A stretch of DNA of 64,000 nt from Solanum dulcamara (lineage: Eukaryota; Streptophyta; Magnoliopsida; Solanales; Solanaceae): contig NC_077240.1 of the NCBI RefSeq assembly GCF_947179165.1, forward strand, positions 51,892,501-51,956,500, read 5' to 3'. A model generated the notes under the pieces. It was not told the DNA's origin. It made no database searches and worked only from the letters and a program-made list of their open reading frames with translations. Numbering within the stretch: position 1 is the first letter of the stretch; each line of letters opens with the position of its first letter. Below are positions 12,310 to 22,881 of the stretch, piece after piece. The translations under genes were made by a program, and so were the position numbers.

Positions 12310-12549
12310 CTATGTAGAAATTTTGATTTCTTGAGCTAGACCTCCCGGCCTTTGATGCTCAACTTTCACTTGTTTATAATTTAGACACTTAGCCACAAAC
12401 TCCGCTATGTTCTTCTTCATTCCATTCCACCAATACACTTCCCTGAAGTCACAATACATCTTGGTGGATCCCAGATGAATTGAATATCGAGAACTATGGG
12501 CCTTATTCAATATCAACTCTCTTAACCCATCAACATTTGGAACACACAA
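12310..12549 (-). pseudogene. Element A integrase HHCC zinc-binding region, frameshifted
   Basis: The frame reads HSSRYSIHLGSTKMYCDF, giving the two histidines, then AKCLNYKQVKVEH, where the second pair should be CxxC. The last cysteine is replaced by tyrosine (CLNY), so zinc binding is probably lost. The segment is separated from the core at 12,307 by a stop and overlaps the connection region at 12,522-12,875 in another frame, showing an indel. Confidence 0.75.
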
Positions 12550-13383
12550 ACGACCTTGGTAACTAGTACCCCATATTCTCCTAGGGAGAAAGCCTCAATG
12601 ATTTTTTTGGCAAACGACTTTTTTAATTCGATCAAAATTGAATCATTATCTTGTTTGGCCTTAACGTCTACCGCAAAAGACGATTCCGAACCATTATGTA
12701 TAAGAACGTCTACATCATTGGAATCAATCAAACGCATACCTAAATGTGCCAATCTATTGACCTCTTTAACCAATTCCCTTTTATCTTCCTCAACATGTGC
12801 AACACTACCCGTAGACAACCGACTAAGGGCATCGGCTATAATATTTGCCTTACCCGAATGGTATAATACGCTCATGTCATATCTTTTAGGAGTTCAAACC
12901 ACCTCCTTTGCCTAAGGTTCAAGTCTCTTTGACTAAACACATATTGCAAGCTTTTGTGGTCGGTAAACACATCAACATGCACCCTATAAAGATAATGGCA
13001 CCAAATTTTTAACACAAACACGACCGCCGCAAGTTCAAGATCATGAGTTGGATAGTTCTTTTCATGTACCTTAAGTTGTCTAGAGGCATAGGCTATAACC
13101 TTACCATGTTACATCAAGACACAACCCAAACCAACACATGAAACATCACAATAAACAACAAACCCATCCGAACCTTCGAGCAATGTCAAAATAAGAGCTA
13201 ACATAAGACGATCCTTCAATATTTAGAAACTTTTCTCACAATTTTTCGACCATTGGAATTTTTCCTTCTTTGTGTCAACTTAGTTAAAGGCGTAGCAATA
13301 GATGAGAACCCTTCAACAAACTTTCTGTAGTATCTGGCTAATCCCAAAAAGATTCTAATATCCGAAGGAGATAATGGTCTAGG
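12522..13383 (-). pseudogene. Element A RNase H and connection region, broken
   Basis: Bases 12,875-12,522 give [20 protein letters not shown], the usual end of the RNase H/tether region, followed by an acidic linker. Upstream, 13,383-12,880 contains recognisable pieces of the RT thumb and RNase H (YYRKFVEGFSS, then later frames), but with many stops and frame changes. RNase H would degrade the RNA of the RNA/DNA hybrid; it cannot be made intact from this sequence. Confidence 0.65.
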
Positions 13384-14170
13384 CTAATTCTCAATGGCCT
13401 CCATTTTCTTTGGATCTACTTTAATCCCATCACTGGACACCATATGGACAAGAAATGCAACCTCCCTTAGCCAAAATTCCCACTTACTAAATTTAGCGAA
13501 TAATTGTTTTTCTCTCAATGTTTGCAACAAAATCCTCAAGTGGCCCATATGATCTTCCTTATTTCGAGAATAAATCAAGATATCATGAATGAACACCACT
13601 ACAAACATGTCCAAATATGTCTTGAAAATACAATTCATCAAATCCATGAATATAGTAGGAGTATTAGTCAAACTAAACGACATTACTATAAATTCAAAAT
13701 GACCATACCTTATTCGAAAAGCCGTTTTGGGAATATCACACTCCTTTACCCTCAATTGATGATAACCGGAATAGAGGTTAATCTTAGAAAAGTAGCTTGC
13801 TCCTTATAATTGAACAAACAAGTGGTTTATCCTTGGAATTGGATATTTGTTCTTTATGGTGATCTTATTCAATTGTCGGTAGTCTATACACATTCGGAGA
13901 GACCCATATTTTTTCCTAACAAATAACACGGGAGCACCCCATGGTCAAATACTCGGTCTTATAAAACCCTTATCTAACAAATCCTTCAATTGTTCCTTTA
14001 ACTCTTTAAGTTCCACCAGAGTCATACAGTAAGGAGGAATAAAAATAGGTTGGGTATCGGAAAGGAGATCTATGCCAAAGTCAATTTCTCTTTCAGGAGG
14101 AATACCGAGTAAATCATCGGAAAACACATCGAAGAACTTATTAACTATAGGGACCGACTCAAGAGTAGGA
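13384..14170 (-). pseudogene. Element A reverse transcriptase, catalytic motif mutated
   Basis: The N-terminal RT lead-in ([18 protein letters not shown], then [18 protein letters not shown]) ends in a stop at about 13,945. The palm continues at 13,755-13,384 with [20 protein letters not shown] and [14 protein letters not shown]. Family members have two aspartates at this position; here the first is histidine (FIHD), a GAT-to-CAT change, which should abolish polymerase activity. A further stop lies between the fingers and palm (LFVQL then stop). Confidence 0.82.
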
Positions 14171-14179
14171 TTTTTAGAA

Positions 14180-14700
14180 TCGATGTCCCTAACTCACACA
14201 ATATAATAAATGCACCCTTTGGAAATCATTTTTCGGGCATTAATGCATGAGATGAATCGACCCTTAACCACTGAATTATTGCCCTTCCATTCAAGAATAG
14301 TCTTATTAGGAAAGTGAAACTTAACCACACGAGTCCTACAACATATGGATGCGTAGGCAGCATGTAACCAATCCATACCAAGAATGATGTCAAAATCAGT
14401 CATATCAAGTTCAACAAGGTCACATGGAATAACTCTGTGCAAGACCCATACGGGATAATTTCTATAATCTCTCTCGCTAATACTGAATCACCAACGGGAG
14501 TATAAATCGAAAAGGGTTCTATTAACACCTCGGGGCACATGTAAAATCTCATAGCAATGTAAGGAGTAACAAAAGACAAATTGGCACCCGAATCAAGCAA
14601 TGCATAAACATCAAAGTTAAAGACTCGTAACATATCTGTGATCACATTGGGAGCCTCATCAACCTCTTGTCTAGCATGAAGAGCATAGAATTAGTTGTTG
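14180..14700 (-). pseudogene. Element A aspartic protease, split between two frames
   Basis: Bases 14,645-14,400 carry VYALLDSGANLSFVTPYIAM, with the DSG active-site triplet of retropepsins. The C-terminal half continues in another frame at 14,442-14,194 (DFDIILGMDWLHAAYASI). The two halves overlap out of frame near 14,400-14,442, so a small indel has broken the protease. It would have cut the gag-pol polyprotein. Confidence 0.78.
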
Positions 14701-15777
14701 TGTTGTCCACCCTTAGGTTGAGTTTGGGCGCCTTGTTGCACTTGGCCTCCTAGATGACGACCTTCTCCACCCTTGTTGGCAACAAGAGGGCACTCGGATA
14801 GCTTATAACCCATCTTGCCACATCTATAGCAAACATCCGTTTCCATCAAGCACTTTCCTCCATGATGCTTTCCACACTTTGCACACTTAGGAAAAGAAGG
14901 GTTACTAGCATTTACATCTCCTTCTTCTTGAACTTTAGGGTATGGTACCTTATCCTTAGCAAACTTCTTTCCCGAGCTTTGGCCTTGATGAGAGAGTCCA
15001 CTACTACTAACGGTCCTAGCATTGGAGAACCCTATTAGAATCCCTCATCCTCATTTTCTTGAGCTTTTCTCTTTCAATTTGTTCAGCAAAAGTCATGAGC
15101 CGAGATATGTCCATCTCCTTAACAAGCATAGCTGTGCGACATTCCTTAGCAGCCAAGTCAGACACCCCTAATATGAATTTACTCATTCGAATACATGGAT
15201 CGACACCCATTGAAGAAGCATACTTGGATAGCTTAGTAAACTTGAGGGCATAGTCCCTCATCCCCATATTGCCTTATTGAAGATTTATGAACTCCAACAC
15301 TTTAGCCTCCCTTAACTCAAGAGGGAAAAAGTGATCAAGGAAAGCAAGTTTGAAAGCTTCCCATTCAATAGGACCTTCATCAACCCTCTCCAACTCCCAT
15401 TGAGTGTACCATAGTTAAGCAACACCCTTAAGTTGGTAAGCCGCCAACTCCGCTTTTTCTTCTAAAGTCACCTCCATAATACTCACTATCTTGTAGACCT
15501 CATCAATGAATTCTTGAGGATTCTCATCAACTTTTGAGCCATGAAGCTTCGGAGAATTAATTCGTGCAAAGTCCCTTACTCTTGAGGCCAGAGTAGGAAC
15601 ATTAGGAGGAGTCACAACACCTTGGTTGGTCACCACTCGGGCTAGCATAGTAATGGCGGTTCGGAACTCCACATTAGTCACTTGGTATGGTAGAGGACCA
15701 TTGTCTTGAGGAACCAGGGGAGCTTGGGCTTCATTAAAATTATCTCCCCTTGTAAATAATGCTCTTCTTAGAGCCAT
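14701..15777 (-). pseudogene. Element A gag (capsid and nucleocapsid), with nonsense codons
   Basis: The probable start is MALRRALFTRGDNF at 15,777. A capsid-like region follows (VRDFARINSPKLHGSKVDE, AAYQLKGVA). An in-frame TAA replaces a CAA-type codon at about 15,416, and a second TAA interrupts FINLQ-stop-GNMGMRDYA near 15,270. The frame shifts after 15,016. The nucleocapsid has two zinc knuckles near 14,800-14,880: CAKCGKHHGGKC and CYRCGKMGYKLSEC. In the second the expected histidine is tyrosine. Gag would form the virus-like particle. Confidence 0.8.
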
Positions 15778-15985
15778 CTTTTTGAAAATCACAAAGAAAG
15801 ACTGTTAGGAAAAAAAGAAGTCTTACGGTAAACTCTATAGCACGACATGGATCATGAAAGAAGTGAGAATTCTTAAAATGCCTCATACCCTCCTACTCAT
15901 AAGTGTGGCACGCTTCACACCCATGAATAAGATTCTACTTGACGCGGCATGTTGGACACCCTAGAAAACTTGGAAAAAACATTGT

Positions 15986-15997
15986 GCTCTGATACCA
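15986..15997 (-). other. Primer-binding site of element A (initiator tRNA-Met)
   Basis: The minus strand reads TGGTATCAGAGC, complementary to the 3' end of plant initiator tRNA-Met. It lies four bases inside the 5' LTR. This is the priming site for minus-strand cDNA and fixes the element's orientation. Confidence 0.92.
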
Positions 15998-16001
15998 AAT
16001 T

Positions 16002-18021
16002 TGTCATGACCCAACCTAGGGCCTAGTTATAATACGACAATTAAAACCCCGAAGATCTCCAACCAAACCTCTTGTATATATCATAAGCATACATAAGGTA
16101 AAATAAAAATGGAAACATCATAAGAGAGTCTAAATCATGAATAGAAATTTAAGAGCGGCACAAAACAACATAGACTAGAAACATTTATCCAACTAGATGC
16201 CTCTACTTATTAATATAGGCGGAGGCTAAGAGATGTCCCTAGCTCACCCTCAATATGAAACATAGAAAAAGTCTTTGAAAACAATAACTAACTCTATAAC
16301 TAGTCCCCGATAAATGAGAACTCACCACAACCTCTGGATAGAAAAGCTTAACTAGCCACGTATATGAGTGAGATCTTTAACCTCAAGCCCTAAATTATGA
16401 GACAATGTAGGCAAAAAGTATGCATTAGTACATTGGAATGTACTAAGTATGAGGGCGTGATATACAACGTAAATCATGGAATGCAATGGTCAAGTAAAAC
16501 ACATGATAAGATGAGATAAGTAAAGTCATGAGAAAATCATATTGACCAACGCATTTAAAAAGCATAATTTAAAATCATAGCATACTTAAGAGATCATACA
16601 TATGTGGAATAGGAACCATAACTGATAATAAGACCATGCGAGCTATAACATGGAATCCTGTTGTCTCCCCATACAATGAAGAAAATGGGGAATCTACTTG
16701 TCAAGATAGATTCTACCCCTCTAAGAGGGTCATGCATATGCTATATGTGGATTCACTAACTAGGCCATGAAAGAAATTCTATGGTGGCACGTAGTATGAG
16801 ACAAGAGACTTTATATAAGGACCTCGTATTTCGAGCCCCCACCTCAAGTCCACATTCGGTGCTAAGTCAAATCCCACAGAATACATACATATCATAGAAA
16901 TAATAATTTCATATATCATAGTCATTATTATAGGTTTGAAATCATGGAGTAGCTCATTTTCATAACATACTTGTAATGTGAGAACTGTCCTTTCATCATT
17001 ACAATCATAGTTGCATAATTCATATCATAGGGCATTAGGTCACCACATAGGGCCCTAAGTCACCTTACTTCATAACTTGCATGAAATTCATATCTTGAAC
17101 TTAGAGTAGAACTCAATTGCATAATTAATTGACTTTGAAAATTATGTAATTGACTTGAAAACATGCATGATCATAAACTTTATATCAGCCCATACATAAT
17201 TCATATATATAATATTCCTTGGAAGTATAATTCAAAATACTCATAATTTACATCATGAACCCTAGAAATCAAAATAGGAGAATTCATGTGAAAACTCTTC
17301 AATTCAATTTAATAACCATCAATGTATATCAAAATAGATTCATGATCATACTTTGAATCAAAATTCATGCAATAGGAATAGAGATCATAAAACCCATAAA
17401 ATACCAAACTTTAATTTGATAGAAAACCTTGAGAAATTGATTGGGCTTCATGGATGAAAGAATCTATGAATCAATACCCATATACCTTAAGTCAGAACAC
17501 CAAATAATTTGGAAGAACTTGAGAGTTTTGATGGAGAGCTTGAGTGAATTTACTTGAAGTCTTCAATGGAGTCCTTGAGAGTCTTTTGTAGAGAGAAAAA
17601 TATTTGAGTTGGTGAATTGTAGAAAAATGAATAGAATTAGAGGTTTAGGTGAATTAATAGAGTTGAATTAGGTCCTAAAAACGTTTAGGTTCATTAGCTA
17701 ATAATTTAGGGAAAAGTCTAAAGTACCCTTACTAAAACTAAATTTGGCCAAAAACACATAGCCAGGTCCGCGACGTGGAGGCAAGCAAGTCCGCGATGCG
17801 GATTTGTCGTGGACCATACTGGTTTGTGCAGTTTCTTGAGAAATCTATTTTTCAATCTATGGGTCTTAAAAATCCACCGAGACTATTTTTCGCCGGTTTT
17901 GACTCCCTGATCGATATTTTGAACTCGAATTTTTTAAAAAGATTAAGGATAATGCACTACATGAGAGGCCTATTCCCAAGGCATTGTTAAGGCACTTATG
18001 AGCATTTTGAGGGATGTTACA
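16002..18021 (-). repeat. 5' LTR of element A
   Basis: Plus-strand text TGTCATGACC ... GATGTTACA. It contains the conserved inverted repeat with two perfect 10-bp arms (16,425-16,446) and GC-rich words (GTCCGCGA, TCCGCGATGCGG) at 17,767-17,800. The element's promoter and poly(A) signals should lie here but were not individually located. Confidence 0.93.
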
Positions 18022-18950
18022 ATAGCAATTCGAATGGAATATAGGAAGATCAAAACTGAGTGTCAACAGAGAGAAGTAAATATTAACTAGCATGTTAATG
18101 AGTCAAAACAAGTTACAAGTCATGTAAATCATGCTATCAAGGCAAGAAATCATCCCAATGATGTCAAATAATTACATAAACTCATAACGTGACAACAATT
18201 CCTGCATAAATATTTGACATCTAGCTCATTTATACGAGACCCCCACTATCCATTACCTTTATGTTCATTCAACAATACACTAAAACTTCATAAAGAGTCA
18301 AAGAAAGTCTCAACTTGCTTTAACTAAAGCATGAAAATTTAAATCATGGCTTTGACCTTTTTTAAAAGCTCCAAATTGGCCAAATTTAGTCTAAATAAGT
18401 AAACGAGCCTGTAGACATTCATATTGCAATATTTTTATCTGGGGCCCAAAATTTAACTGTGAGCTCCCAGATCAAAACACTAATTTTCTTCAAAAGTCGA
18501 TTTACCCATAAGATAGGGAACTCATATCTCAAAATTCATTGAAAACAGAGTTTAAATCGACCCTCAAATCCTCAAAATACGTTTTTTTCTTAAAATAGCT
18601 TTTAGATCGAAATTTTCACTTTTAATGCTATATACAGATAAAACAATCAAATAATTGACAAATTAGTAAATTGATGCCAAATATGATTTACCTATAACAT
18701 CCAGACTTTAAGTTTCAAAAATTAACAAATTCTAAATACAAAATCGATCCTCAAAGTAACAATTTTTAATTTTGTTATATTTAGATTTCAAATCCCAACT
18801 TGTGAGCTAGAATTATGAAAACATAGTGGGTATTCTTACAAAATGAACAAAACAAATATGTAATCATGTACTCAATGTTTATAGGATAAATTTTTAAAAG
18901 TATTTAGTCAAATTAATATTTTTATTTTATTTAGATCAAAATGTGTCTAT
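18022..18950. other. Non-coding right flank of element A
   Basis: Begins with atagc, the right target-duplication half. No gene, LTR end or strong repeat seen; AT-rich intergenic texture. Confidence 0.45.
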
Positions 18951-19594
18951 AATTGTTGATTTTTTACTTTATAACTACAAATATTTTTCGTAGTCAATAA
19001 TTGCACGATTAAACTATAATATTTTAGTTGTAGTCATTTGAAAATTATGTTTTATGTGACAAATTATGTAGTGACAAAATTGTAGCTTAAATGGAGACAA
19101 TAGTACAATTGTCACTAATTATTTGAACTATTAGTGATAAAAACTAAGGTCACAATTAAATATGATATATTGTGGCTAAAGTTTACAAAAATTAACTACA
19201 AATTATAATTTGTCGCTATTGTATCAACACATTTTTTATGACAAATATTTTTCGTGTCCAAAGTTTCATTAATTTTAGGACAAAAAAGATTCATCACAAA
19301 TTGAGTACATCATTAGTGACAAAATAATATGTCACAGATAAGTTTATAGTTTGTGGCTAATGGTACTCAATAAATGGCGCCAATTGATTTTTTGGTAGAA
19401 AATTTTAATGGACAATACTTTGCTATAAAAATTTATGTATCGTCACTAAAATCATGTGTTCCATATTTTTATGTACCAAATGTTATTTTCATCTCAAAAA
19501 GTGAACAATTGACATTAAACTGGTATAAATGTGGTATATTTGTGAACCACACAAGTTTAAACTTGAATATCTATATTTATACTTATTGGCACAA

Positions 19595-19646
<52 letters not shown>

Positions 19647-19965
19647 GTGTTTTTAGTTGATGCAATTGTACTTTGTGGTTATAGTGACATTAACTTGGTA
19701 TAAAATTGGTATATTGTGTTTTGTATATAGACTATCCAAAGTTTGTATTATATTGTATGAAATTATTGTAATGTATATATATTTGGCATGAAGTTGATAT
19801 AAATATGATATACTATTTGTGTTTTCTCACTCTTTATAGCTTGTGCCAAATAATAATCATATTTCAGGAAAGAAAGACATATACCCACTGGTCTTCATAC
19901 ACTAACATGAAAGTTTTTGATGATATGAACAAATTCCTATGTGAAGAGTAGTTTCAATTGTTTCA
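18951..19965. repeat. DNA-transposon-like remnant, copy 2
   Basis: Shares GTGAACCACACAAGTTTAAA and neighbouring text with 2643-2705, and the same GTCACTAA/GACAAT-rich texture at 18,960-19,360. Three degenerate units of the form AAACTGGTATAAATGTGGTA are spaced along 19,515-19,825. Near 19,860 an acceptor-like tttcag precedes decayed coding-like text. Likely the same family as copy 1; class unresolved. Confidence 0.45.
19596..19642. repeat. (TA)n microsatellite
   Basis: About 23 uninterrupted TA units inside the transposon remnant. Shorter (AT)n tracts occur at about 20,148-20,171 and 22,855-22,881. Confidence 0.95.
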
Positions 19966-19976
19966 AGTCATTCCTC

Positions 19977-20973
19977 TGTCACGGTCTGATTTCTCAAGTC
20001 ATGATGACGCCTACTATGACCCACCAGTAAGCAAACCGACCTATAGCCCGGAACTGCAAGTAATGGGATGTCAGGAAAGAAGACCATCAATCCAATATAA
20101 AACAGTAAAGTAATAATAGGAGCATACAATAAACGGGCGGAAGCAACTATATATATATATATATATATATACAAACAAAAGGATCCATCCCAGAATCTGA
20201 AAGTCACATGTACAGAGCTGCTAATAAAAGAGTACAAGTCCCAAAAATGGACCACAGAAGCAGAGTTGTCTCAAAAGGCAAAAGACAGGAAAAATATATG
20301 TACAGAAGGAGACAGTAAATTTAGAATGCAATTTTGTCACCCTCACCTTCGATCATGACCGCAGCTGGCTCGAATCAACGTCGGTAGCTAGTACTCAGAC
20401 CTGCATTACGAAAACAAATGCAGAGTATAGTATGAGTATCAAAACAATAAGTATCCAATACGCATCATAGGACGACAAAGCAAGACAAACAAAAGTAAAC
20501 TGAAATGCGAGTAAAAGATCACAACCAAAGACATGGCGAGAAGTAAATGTAGGTATGTACACGAGCGTACTAGCAAACAAAGAGAAATAATTTAACTAAC
20601 TTCGTCGGACTCTCATAAACCCGATGTATATGCTCGTGCACAAATAAAGAGTAACCACCTGCATGGACTTCCATAAGCCCGACAAATGTAAGAATAGCTG
20701 AAAAAATAAATGGAACCCAAAGGATTTTAATAATATCACCATTTTCTGGACTTGAACCGAACATTTCCAACTCTAACACCTCAACCCACAGTTGAGAGTA
20801 GATGAAGACTTAAATCGAAGATTCATCAGGGAATCAGGAATTTAACCGCATGCAAGCTGGACCACGGACTGCAACCAAATAACTATAGCTAATGATTCGA
20901 CATGATTAGGCTAGACCCCGGACTTTAATAGGGTAACTGTAGCTAAATTTCGAACACGGGTAAGTTAGACCGC
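19977..20973 (-). repeat. LTR fragment G (same family as the LTR of element H)
   Basis: Begins TGTCACGGTCTGATTTCTC and aligns with 58,434 onward (TTTCTCA, then CCGGAACTG.AAGTAAT, then CAAGTCCCAAAAATGGACCA-like text). Only the first kilobase, in plus-strand reading, is present before LTR K begins at 20,974. No internal region or partner follows, so it is a truncated LTR. An (AT)n tract lies inside. Confidence 0.7.
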
Positions 20974-21200
20974 TGTAACACCTCAAAAATTTCTATGCCA
21001 AGACCCAAACTATTCTTCAAAGGCTTAAAGGCTTGAACTCATCAAATTCTAATTTTACATATGAGTTAGGATCAATTTCTAAGTATTTTAAGTGTATTAG
21101 ATGTGTTTTAGGGTCATAAGAGATCTCTAACACTAAGCCAAGTCTAAAGAATTTTCATCGGCTAAGTTTTCATATGAGTTAGAATGTGTATAAAAGCTAG
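20974..21200 (+). repeat. LTR fragment K, 5' end
   Basis: Starts TGTAACACCTCAAAAATTT, almost identical to the first bases of LTR F (TGTAACACTCCAAAAATTT). Similarity to an LTR fades after roughly 200 bp, so it is a truncated 5' end. It abuts LTR G exactly at its TG end, suggesting K inserted into G or used its end as target. Confidence 0.5.
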
Positions 21201-22390
21201 TACTCATTTGTAAGTTTAGTTTAGTAAGTATCAGTATTTACAGTATGAAATAAATATAAAATTTTATGCCCCAACAAATTTGGTATATAATTGATTCCAA
21301 AAGTATTAGTTAAAGTTAACAATGAAAGTTATATTATATACTCATTATATACCGTAAATGATAATTCTTTTAAATTTATCGTGTGAATTAATATATAACA
21401 AGGTATACTCATTTCATTAAGTATGAAAATTATGTACAAACTGGTAAACTTAATTTATTTTAACGATTCTTTTTTTAGATTTTCTATTTATGAAGTTTTT
21501 ATATATAAGATGCTAGCTTGTAGTCTTTTTTAAAAAAATTGTAAATCATACGGTTTTCATACACAGTCCATAAACAAGATTCCATAAGTAAGAATGCTTA
21601 TTATTTTTTTTTTAAAAAAAATAGTTTTCAAATAATAAAACAAAAAAATCGATATTAATTTTAAAGCATTAAAAAAATACATCCAATCTACCTCAATGTT
21701 CAATAAATAGTAAATAAGTACTACTGTGAAATTTTTAAAAAGGTTTGAAAACTAAAAAGGAGGAAGAAATCAAAATAGGAGATTGATAACAACAAACACA
21801 GTGATCAACTAATAAGGAGAAAATCAGGGATTAATATATCCTACACACTACATTTAAGGAAAAAAATATTGTTATTTAATTAATTAAGAGTTATTTTAAT
21901 TCAATTCATTATAATCATTAATGCATTAATATGTTTTTATTTTCTTTTCCGTTTTTTTAAATATATTTAACAAATATTATATCCGCTAACTTTTTGACTG
22001 TTAAAACTTAAAATATAAATAATAATGTCATAACTAGTAATAAATAGTCTTATATATGTTAATTATGAAATTTTCCCATGAAAATATCAAATCAGATGCA
22101 TTCAACAATCTCAAATAGCTGAAGATGCGTTGTTACTACTTATCATAAACTACTTATGGCACATGGGATAGCTGATTCACTTGTCTTAGCCTGTCTTTTT
22201 TTTTCTTCGAGTAAAAAAAGTGATTAGACTTGGCCACATATTTTTATTAAAAGAAACAAATAAACGAAAAAATCTACAAGGGTCAATCTGACCCAAATAA
22301 AAAGAAGATAAAAATGATCCAAAACAGGCGAGACCGTAATGGCCCAACCCTGTTCAGACAAAAGCAGGAACGCACAACAAAGGTCAGATA
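21201..22390. other. AT-rich sequence, possibly upstream region of the 22.4-kb coding fragment
   Basis: No gene, repeat border or conserved frame was found. The last 200 bp become more GC-balanced and CT-rich, in keeping with a promoter/5' UTR for the short coding stretch at 22,469, but no TATA box was convincing. Confidence 0.35.
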
Positions 22391-22582
22391 TTTTATTTCC
22401 TTTTGTTAAGTGCTAGAAGCCCTTTCCTCTTCATCTTCTCCACTTCTAAGGTAAGCCGATATGAAAGAATGGGGGCTCGTACTGTTTATCTCATGAAGAA
22501 GCAAGTGGAGGTCCTCTTCGAGTCTGTTCCTTGCTACGCCGATGATGTTGATGACTCTAATGCCAATTTTTTGGAGAGTAGT
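22391..22582 (+). pseudogene. 5' end of an unidentified host-like gene, cut by LTR F
   Basis: A CT-rich leader contains a donor-like AAG|GTAAGC at about 22,450. The in-frame ATG at 22,469 begins MGARTVYLMKKQVEVLFESV and continues PCYADDVDDSNANFLESS up to the TG of LTR F at 22,583. Base composition is more balanced than the neighbours and the peptide looks protein-like (basic start, acidic DDVDDS patch). I do not recognise the family. If real, the gene is truncated after 38 residues and its remainder is not found beyond LTR F. Chance remains possible. Confidence 0.33.
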
Positions 22583-22850
22583 TGTAACACTCCAAAAATT
22601 TATAAGCTAAAATTCGAATCATTCTTCATATATGCCTATAGGTGTTAAGAGGCGAAATTCATTGGTGGCTGTCTAAAGTTGACACTAATTTTTACTTACA
22701 TATCTTAACTAAACTTTGTTCATTTTAGACTTCTCAAATAAGGCCCCAATGTGTCATTTTGACACTTTTTTGACAATCATCAAAATATATAAAATGTGTG
22801 TAATGCATTCGCCTGATGTATCAAAAGTAACGAATTAAATAAAGACACGT

Positions 22851-22881
<31 letters not shown>

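Larger units (their letters stand above)
8967..18021 (-). mobile_element. Element A: complete Ty3/gypsy (Tekay/Del-like chromovirus) retrotransposon, mutated
   Basis: A 9.06-kb element on the minus strand with two LTRs of 2,022 and 2,020 bp, an initiator-tRNA-Met PBS, a purine-rich PPT and gag, protease, RT, RNase H and integrase in Ty3/gypsy order. The integrase ends in a chromodomain-like KVLWRNQQVESATW segment, which places it in the chromovirus branch. Flanks are atagt and atagc, a 5-bp target duplication with one change. The LTRs differ at many sites (indels included), so the insertion is not recent. gag and pol carry stops and frameshifts, and the RT catalytic motif is changed. The element is therefore non-autonomous now. 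Confidence 0.92.

Noticed and set aside
12556..12915. 119-codon plus-strand frame
   Set aside because: Antisense shadow of the element A RNase H/connection region, which has clear family motifs on the minus strand.
15986..15997. GCTCTGATACCA as a possible tRNA 3' end
   Set aside because: It is the retrotransposon primer-binding site next to an LTR; there is no acceptor stem or cloverleaf upstream.
19374..19643. 89-codon frame ending in Tyr-Ile repeats
   Set aside because: Its C terminus is the (TA)n microsatellite and the rest is the transposon remnant; not a gene.
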